This document shows positions 25,000 through 34,458 of a stretch of 64,000 nt of DNA, in pieces; position 1 is the first letter of the stretch, and the number at the start of each line of letters is the position of its first letter. Source of the DNA: DRPN01 sp964599235 (GTDB lineage: Bacteria; Bacteroidota; Bacteroidia; Bacteroidales; VadinHA17); assembly GCA_964599235.1 (NCBI GenBank), contig CAZRDX010000022.1, positions 19,359 through 83,358 of the forward strand, in the 5' to 3' direction. Under the pieces are notes generated by a model, which did not search any database, had not been told where the DNA came from, and worked only from the letters and a program-made list of their open reading frames with translations. A program made the translations under genes and the position numbers.

Positions 25000-26894
25000 C
25001 ATTGTCCCCCAATGACCAGCCTGCGCGTCCAGGAACGGTACTTCCCGGTGATATGCAGGATATACAGGCCTCCGACCTGCCCCGACAGATCGATCGTGAC
25101 AGGCAGGAGCACCCCGTGCCTGGTCATGATCACACGTCCCTGCAGGTCGTTCAGGATGATCGTCACCGGACCGTTCACGTCGCCAAAGAGCGTGACTTTC
25201 TCCCGCGCAGGATTGGGGAAAAGGACCACCTCGCCGGCAGCCGTACCGTCCACCACGTGAGAAATCGAGGTGATTTCCTTCAGCAGCCAGCCCCGGGGAT
25301 CGACATGCAGGCTGCGGACCACCCCCCGGACAGAAAAGGTGAACCGCTGCTGCGGCATGGTCATCCTGACCTTTACCACCGTATCGCCGCACTCCCTCCC
25401 AAGGAGCAGATCGAGCGAGATGCGGAAAAAGGGGGTAGCCCCCGAAGGAGTCTGCCGCACCTCGACCATGAGGGTGTCCTCCCGCTGCCACCAAAGGACA
25501 GAAAGCAAAGGATACCCCTGACCGTAATACCACTGGTCGAAGAACCAGCCGAAATCCCTTCCCGACACCTCTTCGAGGACCCGCTCCACATCCCGTCCCG
25601 CGGCCACACTGTCACGGTACTCCTGCAGGAAAGACCTGAGAAAACGGAAAAAGAGGGTATCATCATCCAGCTCATGCCGGATCATATGGATCAGGACAGC
25701 TCCTTTCTTGTAGCTGAGCGGCATGGAGAAGATACGCTCCAGATCATCACGTTCCGCGGGAGGGACATACACACTTCCCCCCGGTGCTTCTCTTGCCAGC
25801 TGTTGGGCCTGACGCATCCACCCGGCAGCTTCTTCATCCCCCTGCAGATGTTCCACGGCCAGATACTCACCGTAAGAGGCAAAGCCCTCGTTCACCCAGA
25901 TATCCTGCCACGTAGCACAGGTCACCAGGTCACCGAACCATTGGTGAGCCATCTCATGGGCCATCAGCAGGAAATTCAGGTTGCTGAGCGTGGTGAGCGT
26001 CTGGTGTTCCATACCTCCCCCCATGGGTGCCAGGATATGTCCGTATTTCTCGTCGGCATAGGGGTAGGTCCCGAAAAGACGCGAAAAGAGCTGCAGCAAA
26101 GGGATGCTCATGGCCAGCTCATCGCGGTGGTCGTTCAGCCAGGAGGTATCCGCATAGAGGAAGTTGCGCACCAGGAGCGAATCGTGCGGCCCCGGGATGT
26201 CGGGCGCATGGAGGTCGACCACCCGGTAACGGGAGGCTGCGAAACCGGGGAGGTAGTAAGCGATGGGATGGCGATGATGCCACCGGTAGCGCAGGCGTCC
26301 TCCCTCCAGCGTGTCCACGCCCGTCAGGAGGCCGTTGGCGCCGGCCACCACCCCGGGGGCGGTGGTGAGCCACAAAGCGACCGAGTCGGCCTTGTCGGCG
26401 AGCACCTGCTTGCAGGGGAACCACTCCCGCGCCGCCCACGGCTCCGAGAGGGTCCAAGTCACCTGCTGCCCCGTCACCTCGTCGGCACCATGATGGACCC
26501 CGCTGAAGAGGAACGTACGCTCCGGACAACCCCCGTAAACAACCCGCACCACCACCATCTCCCCGCGGTGCCAAGGCCGCTCGGGAAAGATGAAAAGACG
26601 ATCCCCGCGGCGCTCCCATCGCACCGGCTGTTCCGCCTCCACCGTGGCCACCTGCATCTTCTCCGACAGATCCAGCACGAACACCTCCAGTGTGTCCGCC
26701 ACCACCCGCGCATCCACCTCCGCCGACCCGCTCAGACAGACCGACGTATCACTCACCTCCAACTGAAGGAAATACCACACCACGTCATACCCCGTGGTGT
26801 CCGGCACCAGCGACAGGGCATCCCCCTCCCCTCCCGCGATCGTGAGATAAAACAGCAGAACCGTGAACAGACGTCGCAAAAAGTACTGCATCAT
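24999..26894 (-). CDS. Secreted M1 family metallopeptidase with T9SS sorting domain
   Basis: Zinc aminopeptidase-like exported protein, 631 residues. Signal peptide at the N-terminus (RRLFTVLLFYLTIAGG), an M1 N-terminal beta domain, then the catalytic domain with a GGGMEHQT exopeptidase-type motif (usual form GxMEN) and zinc ligands His313, His317 and Glu336 in HEMAHQWFGDL with the glutamate 18 residues on (WVNEGFASY). A later SYKKGAVLIHMI carries the expected catalytic Tyr. The last about 75 residues form a type A sorting domain (VLFPNPAREKVTLFG, ending RRLVIGGQ), so it is exported by the T9SS. Two adjacent ATGs exist; a TATTTTTG element lies immediately before them. Confidence 0.9.
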   Translation of the reverse strand: MMQYFLRRLFTVLLFYLTIAGGEGDALSLVPDTTGYDVVWYFLQLEVSDTSVCLSGSAEVDARVVADTLEVFVLDLSEKMQVATVEAEQPVRWERRGDRLFIFPERPWHRGEMVVVRVVYGGCPERTFLFSGVHHGADEVTGQQVTWTLSEPWAAREWFPCKQVLADKADSVALWLTTAPGVVAGANGLLTGVDTLEGGRLRYRWHHRHPIAYYLPGFAASRYRVVDLHAPDIPGPHDSLLVRNFLYADTSWLNDHRDELAMSIPLLQLFSRLFGTYPYADEKYGHILAPMGGGMEHQTLTTLSNLNFLLMAHEMAHQWFGDLVTCATWQDIWVNEGFASYGEYLAVEHLQGDEEAAGWMRQAQQLAREAPGGSVYVPPAERDDLERIFSMPLSYKKGAVLIHMIRHELDDDTLFFRFLRSFLQEYRDSVAAGRDVERVLEEVSGRDFGWFFDQWYYGQGYPLLSVLWWQREDTLMVEVRQTPSGATPFFRISLDLLLGRECGDTVVKVRMTMPQQRFTFSVRGVVRSLHVDPRGWLLKEITSISHVVDGTAAGEVVLFPNPAREKVTLFGDVNGPVTIILNDLQGRVIMTRHGVLLPVTIDLSGQVGGLYILHITGKYRSWTRRLVIGGQ

Positions 26895-26896
26895 TC

Positions 26897-26904
26897 CAAA
26901 AATA
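26897..26904 (-). promoter_or_regulatory. Possible M1 peptidase promoter element, at the start codon
   Basis: TATTTTTG on the minus strand matches TAnnTTTG but ends only two bases before the first ATG. Transcription would start near the second ATG, giving an almost leaderless message, or the match is fortuitous. Confidence 0.35.
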
Positions 26905-27017
26905 AGAACTTTTCACGTACCGGCCACAGACGGTTCAGGCCGGGGAAAGATGTTCAAAAATCGCCGGAACATCTGACCTATTTTTTCTTATCTTTATCTC
27001 GTCGTATTGGTCCGCGG

Positions 27018-30000
27018 ATGAAGAAAATTTTACCATTACTGTTGCTAAGTCTCACCCTGTCGCTGGGAGCCCAACGTATTCCTTTCGACAACTACAACAT
27101 CCACAACGGACTGCCACAAAACTCGGTTTTCGATATCATTCAGGACCAGCGGGGTTATCTGTGGTTTGCCACGCAGGTGGGAGCTGCACGTTTCGACGGG
27201 CGGGAGTTCCTTAATTTTTATTCCACCGAAGGGCTTCCCGACAACTATGTCAACTGTCTTCTGTGCGATCATCAGGGCAACATCTGGTTTGGCACCGACG
27301 GCGGCGGTATCGGTATCTACGACGGGCAGGAGATCCGCACCATCAACCGTCTGAAAGGGCTGGTGAGCGATCAGGTGGAGGAACTGCATGAGGACAGCCG
27401 GCACAGGATCTGGGTCAGGACCCATTACGGCATCTCCTGTATCCTCAACAACGATACCGTACTGCGCTACGACCAGCACAACGGCCTGCTCCACAACAAC
27501 GTGATATGCATGTTCGAGGACCGTCAGGGAAGGATGTGGTTCGGCACCCAACGCGGCATCACCGTCATCGACGGCGACAGCCTCATCAACCACGACCTGG
27601 GAGATGTGATCTGGGGCATCGACCAGGACCGGCAGGGGAACTACTGGATCGCCACCCAGACCTCCGGCGTTTATCGATACGACGGTAAACGTTTCCGCCA
27701 CTACACGCAGGACGACGGCCTGGCCAGCAACATCGTCATCTCCGTCTATGTCGACAGCAGCGACCGTATTTGGTTCGGCACCTACCAGGGCGGCGTCTCC
27801 ATGTTCGACGGCAGGCATTTCGTCAACCATCGTGAGAACGGGCTCACCAACGAGGTGATCATGGGTTTCTACGAGGACAGCCGCGGCATCCTCTGGTGCC
27901 GTCCCAATGAGGATGGCCTCTACCGTATGGTGAACGGCCGCTTTCGTCATCTAGACAAGAAGAACGGTCTGGTGGACAACTATGTGCTGAAGATCTTCGA
28001 GGACAGCCAGCACAATCTCTGGTTCGGCACCCTGGGCGGCGGCGTCTCCGAGCTGGCGAAGTTCACCTTCGAAGTCTTCCAGGATGTGGACGGCCTGCCC
28101 GACAACAGTGTCTTCTCGGTGGCCATGGACAGCAGCGGCAACATCTGGGCCGGCACCAACGCCGGAGTGGTGCGCTACGACGGCGAAAAGTTCATCACCT
28201 ACAGCAAAGAACAGGGTCTCCCCGACTATACCGTCACCCACATCCTCCAGGACAGCCGGGGCGATATCTGGACCTCCAGCTACGCTACTCTCTCCCGTAT
28301 CCGCGGCGACCGGGTCACCAATTATTCCGACACGTCGGTACTCAACCAGAAGATCATTTACGATCTGGCACTCGATGAGCATGACGGCATCTGGTGTGCC
28401 ACGGAAGAAGGTGTCTATTATTTCCGCGACGGTCGTTTCTCGGCCCCTTTCTCCGGCGAGAAGATACAGCAGCTGAAGATCCCCGGCATCCTTTACCGCC
28501 AAGGGGTGTTGTGGCTGGCCACCCGCCGGGGTGTTTACAAGTATGACCTGTCAAGGAAAGCCTGGCAGCGTTTCACCACCCGCCAGGGACTCCCTTCCGA
28601 CAAGTGCCGCGACATCACCTTTGACAAACGGGGAGGCTTGTGGGTGGCCACCGACGGCGGGCTGGCCCACCTGCAGCCCGTCGACACCGGTTACACCATC
28701 CGGGCCCTGACCACACGCGACGGTCTGGCCTCCAACACCATCTACTTCGTCATCGACGACGGCCTCGGGCGCATCTGGGCAGGCCACGAGAAAGGGCTCA
28801 ACCGCATCGACCTCAGCACAGGCCGTATCAGTTTCTACGGCACGCTCGAGGGGTTCACTCCTCTGGAGACCAACCAAGGTGCCGTGGCCCGCGGCCGCGA
28901 CCATCAGCTTTGGATAGGTACCGTCGCCGGCCTCGCCCACTGGGACCCCCGCTACGAGAGAAAGACCTCCCAGCCCCCCCTTACCTTCCTGCGCAGAATC
29001 CTCCTCTTCAACAAAGACATCGATCTCACCCAGTACTGTGACAGCCTCGACCCCGTCACCCACCTCCCCGTCAACCTCGTGCTGCCCTTCAACAAAAACA
29101 CCATCACTTTCGAATACATCGGCATCCATTTCACCATCCCGCAGAAAATCCGTTACAGCTACTTCCTGAAAAACTACGACCAGGACTGGTCACCCCCCAC
29201 CTCAAGCAACAAGGTGACCTACAAAAAGATCCCTCCGGGACAATACACTTTCATGGTGAAAGCGGTCAACGCCGACGGGGTATGGAACCGCCGGCCCTAT
29301 ACTTTCTCTTTCCGCATCCACCCCCCCTTCTACCAGTCGACCTGGTTCATCCTCCTGATGGTGATCTTGGCCGTTTACCTGGTCTATCTCATCATCAAGA
29401 TCCGGGAAAAACAGCTCATCCGTGAAAAAAGGATCCTGGAGGAAAAAGTACGGGAACGCACGGCCGAGATCGAGAAACAGAAGTCGGAGATCGAGAAACA
29501 GCGCGACCAGATCGCCCAGCAGAACCGCGAGATCAAAGACAGCATCCATTATGCCAAGCGGATCCAGTCGGCTGTCCTGCCTGACGAACGTATCCTGGCC
29601 GAAGCGGTGAAGGATTATTTCATCCTTTTCCGTCCTCGTGACATTGTCTCGGGCGACTTCTACTGGTTCTACCGCCACGAGAACTACCTGGTGGTAGCGG
29701 CGGCCGACTGCACGGGTCACGGTGTCCCCGGTGCTTTCATGAGCATGCTGGGGATGAGCCTTCTCAATGAGATCATGAACAAGGACCGTATCTTCGAGGC
29801 CCACCGCATCCTCAACAAGCTGCGCGACTACATCAAGCTCATGCTGGGCCAGACCGGCAAGAGCGACGAAGCCAAGGACGGCATGGACATGGCCCTCGTG
29901 GTGCTCGACCTCGAAAAAAGGGTCATGCAGTACGCCGGAGCCTACAACCCCCTGATCCTCATCCGGAACAACCAACTCATCGAATACAAGGGCGACAAAA

Positions 30001-30281
30001 TGCCCATAGGCATCCAGGTCAACGAAAAAGAGTCCTTCACCAACCACGTCATCGAGATGCAGGAAAACGACCGCTTTTACATCTTCTCCGACGGTTATGC
30101 CGACCAGTTCGGCGGACCCGACGGGGCCAAGTTCAAGACACGTCCTTTCAAGAACCTCCTGCTCGAGATCCATCAACGCCCCATGGAAGAACAAAAAAAG
30201 ATCCTCGAACAACGTCTTCTCGAATGGATGGGAAACGAACCCCAGATCGACGATATCCTCGTCATCGGCATCCACATCTGA
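27018..30281 (+). CDS. Two-component-regulator-propeller sensor with SpoIIE-type PP2C phosphatase output
   Basis: 1087 residues from the ATG at 27018. Order: signal peptide (LPLLLLSLTLSLGAQ); about 650 residues of Reg_prop beta-propeller repeats with recurring WFGT..GGV..YDG and GLP.N.V motifs; a Y_Y_Y domain (about 690-765); one transmembrane helix (about 775-795, WFILLMVILAVYLVYLIIKI); a charged coiled coil (about 800-845); and a C-terminal SpoIIE/PP2C phosphatase domain (about 855-1087) with DIVSGDFYWF, ADCTGHGVPGAFMSMLGM and FSDGYADQFGG. It is a surface-sensing protein whose output is Ser/Thr dephosphorylation, not a histidine kinase. The frame continues upstream as antisense of the peptidase; that extension is not coding. 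Confidence 0.9.
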   Translation: MKKILPLLLLSLTLSLGAQRIPFDNYNIHNGLPQNSVFDIIQDQRGYLWFATQVGAARFDGREFLNFYSTEGLPDNYVNCLLCDHQGNIWFGTDGGGIGIYDGQEIRTINRLKGLVSDQVEELHEDSRHRIWVRTHYGISCILNNDTVLRYDQHNGLLHNNVICMFEDRQGRMWFGTQRGITVIDGDSLINHDLGDVIWGIDQDRQGNYWIATQTSGVYRYDGKRFRHYTQDDGLASNIVISVYVDSSDRIWFGTYQGGVSMFDGRHFVNHRENGLTNEVIMGFYEDSRGILWCRPNEDGLYRMVNGRFRHLDKKNGLVDNYVLKIFEDSQHNLWFGTLGGGVSELAKFTFEVFQDVDGLPDNSVFSVAMDSSGNIWAGTNAGVVRYDGEKFITYSKEQGLPDYTVTHILQDSRGDIWTSSYATLSRIRGDRVTNYSDTSVLNQKIIYDLALDEHDGIWCATEEGVYYFRDGRFSAPFSGEKIQQLKIPGILYRQGVLWLATRRGVYKYDLSRKAWQRFTTRQGLPSDKCRDITFDKRGGLWVATDGGLAHLQPVDTGYTIRALTTRDGLASNTIYFVIDDGLGRIWAGHEKGLNRIDLSTGRISFYGTLEGFTPLETNQGAVARGRDHQLWIGTVAGLAHWDPRYERKTSQPPLTFLRRILLFNKDIDLTQYCDSLDPVTHLPVNLVLPFNKNTITFEYIGIHFTIPQKIRYSYFLKNYDQDWSPPTSSNKVTYKKIPPGQYTFMVKAVNADGVWNRRPYTFSFRIHPPFYQSTWFILLMVILAVYLVYLIIKIREKQLIREKRILEEKVRERTAEIEKQKSEIEKQRDQIAQQNREIKDSIHYAKRIQSAVLPDERILAEAVKDYFILFRPRDIVSGDFYWFYRHENYLVVAAADCTGHGVPGAFMSMLGMSLLNEIMNKDRIFEAHRILNKLRDYIKLMLGQTGKSDEAKDGMDMALVVLDLEKRVMQYAGAYNPLILIRNNQLIEYKGDKMPIGIQVNEKESFTNHVIEMQENDRFYIFSDGYADQFGGPDGAKFKTRPFKNLLLEIHQRPMEEQKKILEQRLLEWMGNEPQIDDILVIGIHI

Positions 30282-30429
30282 CCCGGAGCGCTCCGTTGGT
30301 CCCACGAGGAACCCCTTCTGTCAAAAAAGCTCACCACCCCCAACCCGCCTCACTGCTTTTGCCCCCTTTTTCCGTAACTTTCATACGCGAAAAACGTATC
30401 AAGGCACAGAACCCGACCCGATAAGAATC

Positions 30430-30456
30430 ATGAACCTAAAACCTGATCGCTTATGA
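30430..30456 (+). other. Short upstream ORF overlapping the next start codon
   Basis: An ATG at 30430 opens an 8-residue frame (MNLKPDRL) whose TGA stop overlaps the ATG of the T9SS cargo gene in an ATGA arrangement. It could couple translation to the main frame. No conservation can be judged from one sequence. Confidence 0.3.
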
Positions 30457-33053
30457 AAAAAAGAATTCTACCCGCTTCGTTGCTCCTTCTGGTCCTGCTC
30501 CTGCCAACGTATGATCTGCAGGCACAGGGAATGATGAAAGGCAACTGGATGAAGAACTGGGGCGGCGAAGGGCTGCTGGAGAACTATATCCAGGTCACCG
30601 GCAACGGCAATATCCTTCAGACCGGCGTATTCAACGGCAGCACCTTTTCGATGGGCCCCTACACACTGAACCTGGAAGGTCAGGCTAATCTTTATGCTGC
30701 CATGATCAGCCCCATGGGCATGCCCTTGTGGGTAAAACAGTTCATCACCTATAGCTCCTGGGATTTCCAGTATCTGGGCAGCCATGTGGATGCACTGGGA
30801 TATCTCTATTTTGTGGGCAGTTATGCCGACACGACCATGACGGTCGACGGTGCCCTGTTGCGGGATGATGACTCCAACACCAAGGTCTTTCTCAGCATCT
30901 TCGACAACGGTGGCAAGTTGCTGAACCTGACCAACCCTCTTCCTCCCGACAACACGGCAGCCATCTACCCCACCTGCATCTCATGGAGCCCCGACGGGAT
31001 GCGAATGGCCATCGGCGGTTACTTCGAAGGCGACAGCCTCTATGCCGGAGACATCACTCTAAAAGGCCTCCCCGGCAACTACAAAATGTTCCTTTTCATG
31101 TTCGACCGCAACGGTTCACCTTTATGGGGTGTCACCAACGAAGTGGTGATGGATCAGGGAGAACCTTCTTCTGATATCACCCCCTCGCGGATCACCTTTG
31201 ATATGCAGGGGGGCGTAACCGTCAGTGGTACTTTCAGCGGCACCGACATCGTGTTCGGCGAGGACACCATTGCAGGCAGCCAGAACGCCAGCGGCGTGAT
31301 GCTGGTCCATTACGATGCCGAAGGGAAATACATCTGGAGCACGGGTGACGCTCCCGGCGACTACATGAACTACATGAACTTCAGCCAGGTGCTGACCACC
31401 GAGGATGGCGGACTGCTGGTGTCCGGCGTGTTCGGCCCCGGAGAGATCAGCCTCGGCGACGTACCTCTCACCAGCCCCAACAACAGCAGCTATTTCCTCT
31501 ACCGCTTCTCAGCTCAGGGTACCGTGATGTGGTCACAAATGCTTAACACCAGCCAGGGAGGACAATACAAGGAGCAGGGGTCCACGAAAGCCTCCACGCT
31601 CAACATGTTCACCAAGGACAACGACATCGCCCTCGACGCCAACGGGGACATTTATCTGGTAGGCTACTTCAACACCGATGTGCTGGACTTCCCCGGTGAT
31701 GAGTATGACCTGACCAGGCATTCTTCCCACGACGTCGACCAGTTCGTTGCCCGTTACGGTGCCGACGGCACCTTCCGATGGGCCAAGACCATCGCCAGTA
31801 ACAGATACGGTCCTCCAAAGATCCTGATCAACTACGACGGATCGCTCTTTGTTTGCGATTTTGCCCCGGATACCCTCTTCCTCGACGGAGACACCCTGGC
31901 TCCCGAAGCCAACGGATCGGTCACCTACGTCGCAGGATTCGCCTATGACGGCACCACGATCTTCAAGGAAGCCATTTACGGCGATGACGGCTCCTACATG
32001 GAGGTCATGGACTTCGGCATGAACAGCCGCAACAATCTGTATGTCCTGGGCACCTTTAACGGGAACATTCAGCTGGGAAGGATCACCCTTTCGCCGGCTT
32101 ATAACAACAACCTGTTCCTGGCCAACCTCTCCCCCAAGACCTTCCTGCAGGGGATCGTGGTGGACAATGCCGGGAATCCTGTAAACCCGGGGATGGTGAG
32201 CCTGATCCGGCTGGGACGTTCCGGCATGGCCCCGCAAGCCGATGTGGCCTACCTCCAGACCACCGGCACCTTTATATTCCGCGATTTCGTCTACGGCAAT
32301 TATCTGATCTATGCCCTGCCCGATGCGGACGTGTACAGCGATTATGTAGGCACCTATCTGGGTGACACCCCGTTGTGGTTCGAGGCAGACACTTTCTCCG
32401 CCCTCTCCGACACCACCCGGGGTTATGTTATCCGGCTTGCACAGCTCAACCAAGATCTTACCGGGGAAGGGGTGATCGAAGGGGCCATCTACCTCGACAC
32501 CACCGGCACCGGCACGCGCAAGTCGTTCAACCTCGAAGGAGAGCCGGTGAAAAAGGTCAAGGTGATCCTCATCGGCGTTCAAAAGAGCGACGATAACATC
32601 ATCGCATGGGCATATACCGACGAGGACGGTCAGTACCGTTTTGAGAACGTTCCCGACGGCAACTACACCATCATGGTCGACATCCCCGGCCTGCCTCTCG
32701 ATACCACCTACAACGTTTCGGTGACAGGCGGCATCATTTCGGGGCTCGACTTCCTGGTGACCGACACCAGCATCACCATCGCCAAGACCAGCGGCATTGC
32801 CTGGCCGCTGCTGCCCGTGGAAACAATGGAGGTATGGCCCAACCCCACCACCGGCCCGGTGACCCTCCGTGCCACCGACATGCCGGGTGCCGAAGTCTCC
32901 CTCTTCAACCTGAGCGGACAGATACTCATGACCTTCCGCCTCGACAGGGAAGAACAACACCTCGACCTCTCCGGCCTGCCCAATGGGATCTACTACCTGA
33001 AAGCTTACAAGGGCAACCGCATAGGGCTGGCCCGCCTGATCATTCAACGCTGA
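30453..33053 (+). CDS. Large secreted beta-propeller-like T9SS cargo protein
   Basis: 866 residues. Signal peptide (ILPASLLLLVLLLPTYDLQAQ), then about 540 residues of repeated units with YIQVTGNGNILQTGVF-type, YLYFVGSY and IYLVGYF strands (SBBP-like beta-propeller repeats), a carboxypeptidase-regulatory/SdrD B-like beta domain (about 675-770, EGAIYLDTTGTGTRKSFN with YTDEDGQYRFENVPDGNYTI), and a type A sorting domain (last about 75 residues, EVWPNPTTGPVTLRA, ending GLARLIIQR). Exported by the T9SS; its binding target is unknown. Followed by a strong terminator. Confidence 0.88.
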   Translation: MKKRILPASLLLLVLLLPTYDLQAQGMMKGNWMKNWGGEGLLENYIQVTGNGNILQTGVFNGSTFSMGPYTLNLEGQANLYAAMISPMGMPLWVKQFITYSSWDFQYLGSHVDALGYLYFVGSYADTTMTVDGALLRDDDSNTKVFLSIFDNGGKLLNLTNPLPPDNTAAIYPTCISWSPDGMRMAIGGYFEGDSLYAGDITLKGLPGNYKMFLFMFDRNGSPLWGVTNEVVMDQGEPSSDITPSRITFDMQGGVTVSGTFSGTDIVFGEDTIAGSQNASGVMLVHYDAEGKYIWSTGDAPGDYMNYMNFSQVLTTEDGGLLVSGVFGPGEISLGDVPLTSPNNSSYFLYRFSAQGTVMWSQMLNTSQGGQYKEQGSTKASTLNMFTKDNDIALDANGDIYLVGYFNTDVLDFPGDEYDLTRHSSHDVDQFVARYGADGTFRWAKTIASNRYGPPKILINYDGSLFVCDFAPDTLFLDGDTLAPEANGSVTYVAGFAYDGTTIFKEAIYGDDGSYMEVMDFGMNSRNNLYVLGTFNGNIQLGRITLSPAYNNNLFLANLSPKTFLQGIVVDNAGNPVNPGMVSLIRLGRSGMAPQADVAYLQTTGTFIFRDFVYGNYLIYALPDADVYSDYVGTYLGDTPLWFEADTFSALSDTTRGYVIRLAQLNQDLTGEGVIEGAIYLDTTGTGTRKSFNLEGEPVKKVKVILIGVQKSDDNIIAWAYTDEDGQYRFENVPDGNYTIMVDIPGLPLDTTYNVSVTGGIISGLDFLVTDTSITIAKTSGIAWPLLPVETMEVWPNPTTGPVTLRATDMPGAEVSLFNLSGQILMTFRLDREEQHLDLSGLPNGIYYLKAYKGNRIGLARLIIQR

Positions 33054-33074
33054 CGAAGCTTATCAACCCTGCCG

Positions 33075-33106
33075 AAAGCTGCCCGGACCCGGGCAGCTTT
33101 TTTTTT
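33075..33106 (+). terminator. Intrinsic terminator of the T9SS cargo gene
   Basis: GC-rich stem AGCTGCCCG/CGGGCAGCT with a GACC loop, followed by nine T. Confidence 0.9.
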
Positions 33107-33114
33107 GACAGGCA

Positions 33115-34311
33115 TTATCTCGCGTTGCGCAGGGAATCGAACCAGTGAACGGCTCCGATGAAAGAAGGGGTCACCGACGAGTCATGGTTCCCTCCTTCGA
33201 TGGTGACCAGCGTGACCTCTTTTCCGCCGAGCCGCAGGAGCTCTTCTTTCGCCTTCACAGCATTCCAGTAAGGGACGGTCATATCCCTGTCGCCGTGATA
33301 CAGTCGCACCGGTGCGGCCGGAACCCAGTCGAGCAGGCTGTTCGCCTGCAACACCTCCGTCAGCCAGGGCGTACCACCCGCCTCATAGGCAGCCGTGAAA
33401 TCGCCCCGTAACAGAGAATCGATCTGCACCGGCAGTCTGTTGTTGATCTCTCCGATGGTATGCGCCCCATCGAACAGACCGGGGATCATTGCAGCATAGG
33501 GAGCACGGAAGATCGCAGCCAGCCTGTTCCAGTGATAGAAACGGTCGTAGGCACACAAGGTGTAGGCAATGAAAGCGGGCGAACGGTAAACACCGTACGA
33601 AAGGATCGTATCCACCGTAAGCTTCAGATCGTACGAGCCGGCCATCGGCGCCGAGGCCATCACCTCCAGACCACCCGGAGCTCCGTACAACTCCATGGCT
33701 CGATGCACGGCCATGGTCACATACCCCCCTTCTGAATATCCGGCCAGATAAAGAGTCCCGTCAATGGTCAGCCCCCTCCCCCGGATATACTCCAGGACCG
33801 CCATGATCATGTCCGTGACATTGCCCGACAGAACATCCCGCATGAGATAAGGATGCATCTCCCTTGAGACCCCCAGCCCAAGATAATCGGGAATGAGCGT
33901 AACATACCCTTCCGAACCCGTGATGAGCGACACCACCCCTTCATTCAGCAACGGATCCTGCGAAGGAACATTCTCCCGCCGCGCAACAGTACCATGCTGA
34001 ACGCTCAACAAAGGAAAGGACCCCGTACACTCCGGAACGACCAGCAACCCCGAGGCGGGAACCACTTTGCCCTCCGCATCCCTCGTGAGATAGACAAGCC
34101 GCACCGCAGCCACATCATACCTAAGCGTCACCCTGCCAACCCCTTCGATCCCACGCACGATCAACCGGACAAAAGCAGTATCGTAATGCCCCACCACCGT
34201 ATCACTCACCAACATCCCCGGCCTCAGCGATACCCCCTTCTCCCCTCGATCACAAGAGAAAATAATGACCAACAAAAGCACCAACCACCCAACTTTCTTT
34301 ATGTCTCTCAT
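33115..34311 (-). CDS. Secretory-lipase-like alpha/beta hydrolase lipoprotein
   Basis: 398 residues. Lipoprotein signal VLLLVIIFSC with Cys20, then an alpha/beta hydrolase core with nucleophile elbow GYSEGG (Ser193), a preceding GVVSLITGSEGYVTLIPDYLGLG strand region, and NVTDMIMAVLEYI. The order and the VQHGTVARR segment resemble the LIP secretory-lipase family; ester or lipid hydrolysis at the outer membrane is the likely role, substrate unknown. Catalytic Asp/His probably lie in YHGDRDMTVPYWNA and EGGNHDSS near the C-terminus. Separate promoter at 34353-34346. Confidence 0.82.
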   Translation of the reverse strand: MRDIKKVGWLVLLLVIIFSCDRGEKGVSLRPGMLVSDTVVGHYDTAFVRLIVRGIEGVGRVTLRYDVAAVRLVYLTRDAEGKVVPASGLLVVPECTGSFPLLSVQHGTVARRENVPSQDPLLNEGVVSLITGSEGYVTLIPDYLGLGVSREMHPYLMRDVLSGNVTDMIMAVLEYIRGRGLTIDGTLYLAGYSEGGYVTMAVHRAMELYGAPGGLEVMASAPMAGSYDLKLTVDTILSYGVYRSPAFIAYTLCAYDRFYHWNRLAAIFRAPYAAMIPGLFDGAHTIGEINNRLPVQIDSLLRGDFTAAYEAGGTPWLTEVLQANSLLDWVPAAPVRLYHGDRDMTVPYWNAVKAKEELLRLGGKEVTLVTIEGGNHDSSVTPSFIGAVHWFDSLRNAR

Positions 34312-34345
34312 CGCCTGATATTCAGATCATGAGACGGATTTTCTG

Positions 34346-34353
34346 CAAACATA
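34346..34353 (-). promoter_or_regulatory. Promoter -7 element of the lipase-like gene
   Basis: TATGTTTG on the minus strand, exact TAnnTTTG, 35 bases upstream of the ATG at 34311. Confidence 0.65.
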
Positions 34354-34425
34354 ATCATTTCATTTCCCAAAAAAAACACCAAAAAAACTTTGCGGTCTCA
34401 GAAATATGTTATTAATTTGCAACTG

Positions 34426-34439
34426 TTCTTATCTAAGAA
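34426..34439. promoter_or_regulatory. Candidate operator upstream of the PerR-like gene
   Basis: Perfect inverted repeat TTCTTA-TC-TAAGAA in an AT-rich tract, followed by a second palindrome AATAATTATT (34439-34448), 10-30 bases upstream of the ATG. It is in the right place for autoregulation by a Fur-family protein but does not match the Bacillus PerR box closely. Confidence 0.45.
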
Positions 34440-34458
34440 TAATTATTATTTAATATTC

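Noticed and set aside
25002..27017. N-terminal 672-residue extension of the propeller sensor frame
   Set aside because: It is antisense to the M1 peptidase and precedes a clear signal peptide at 27018.
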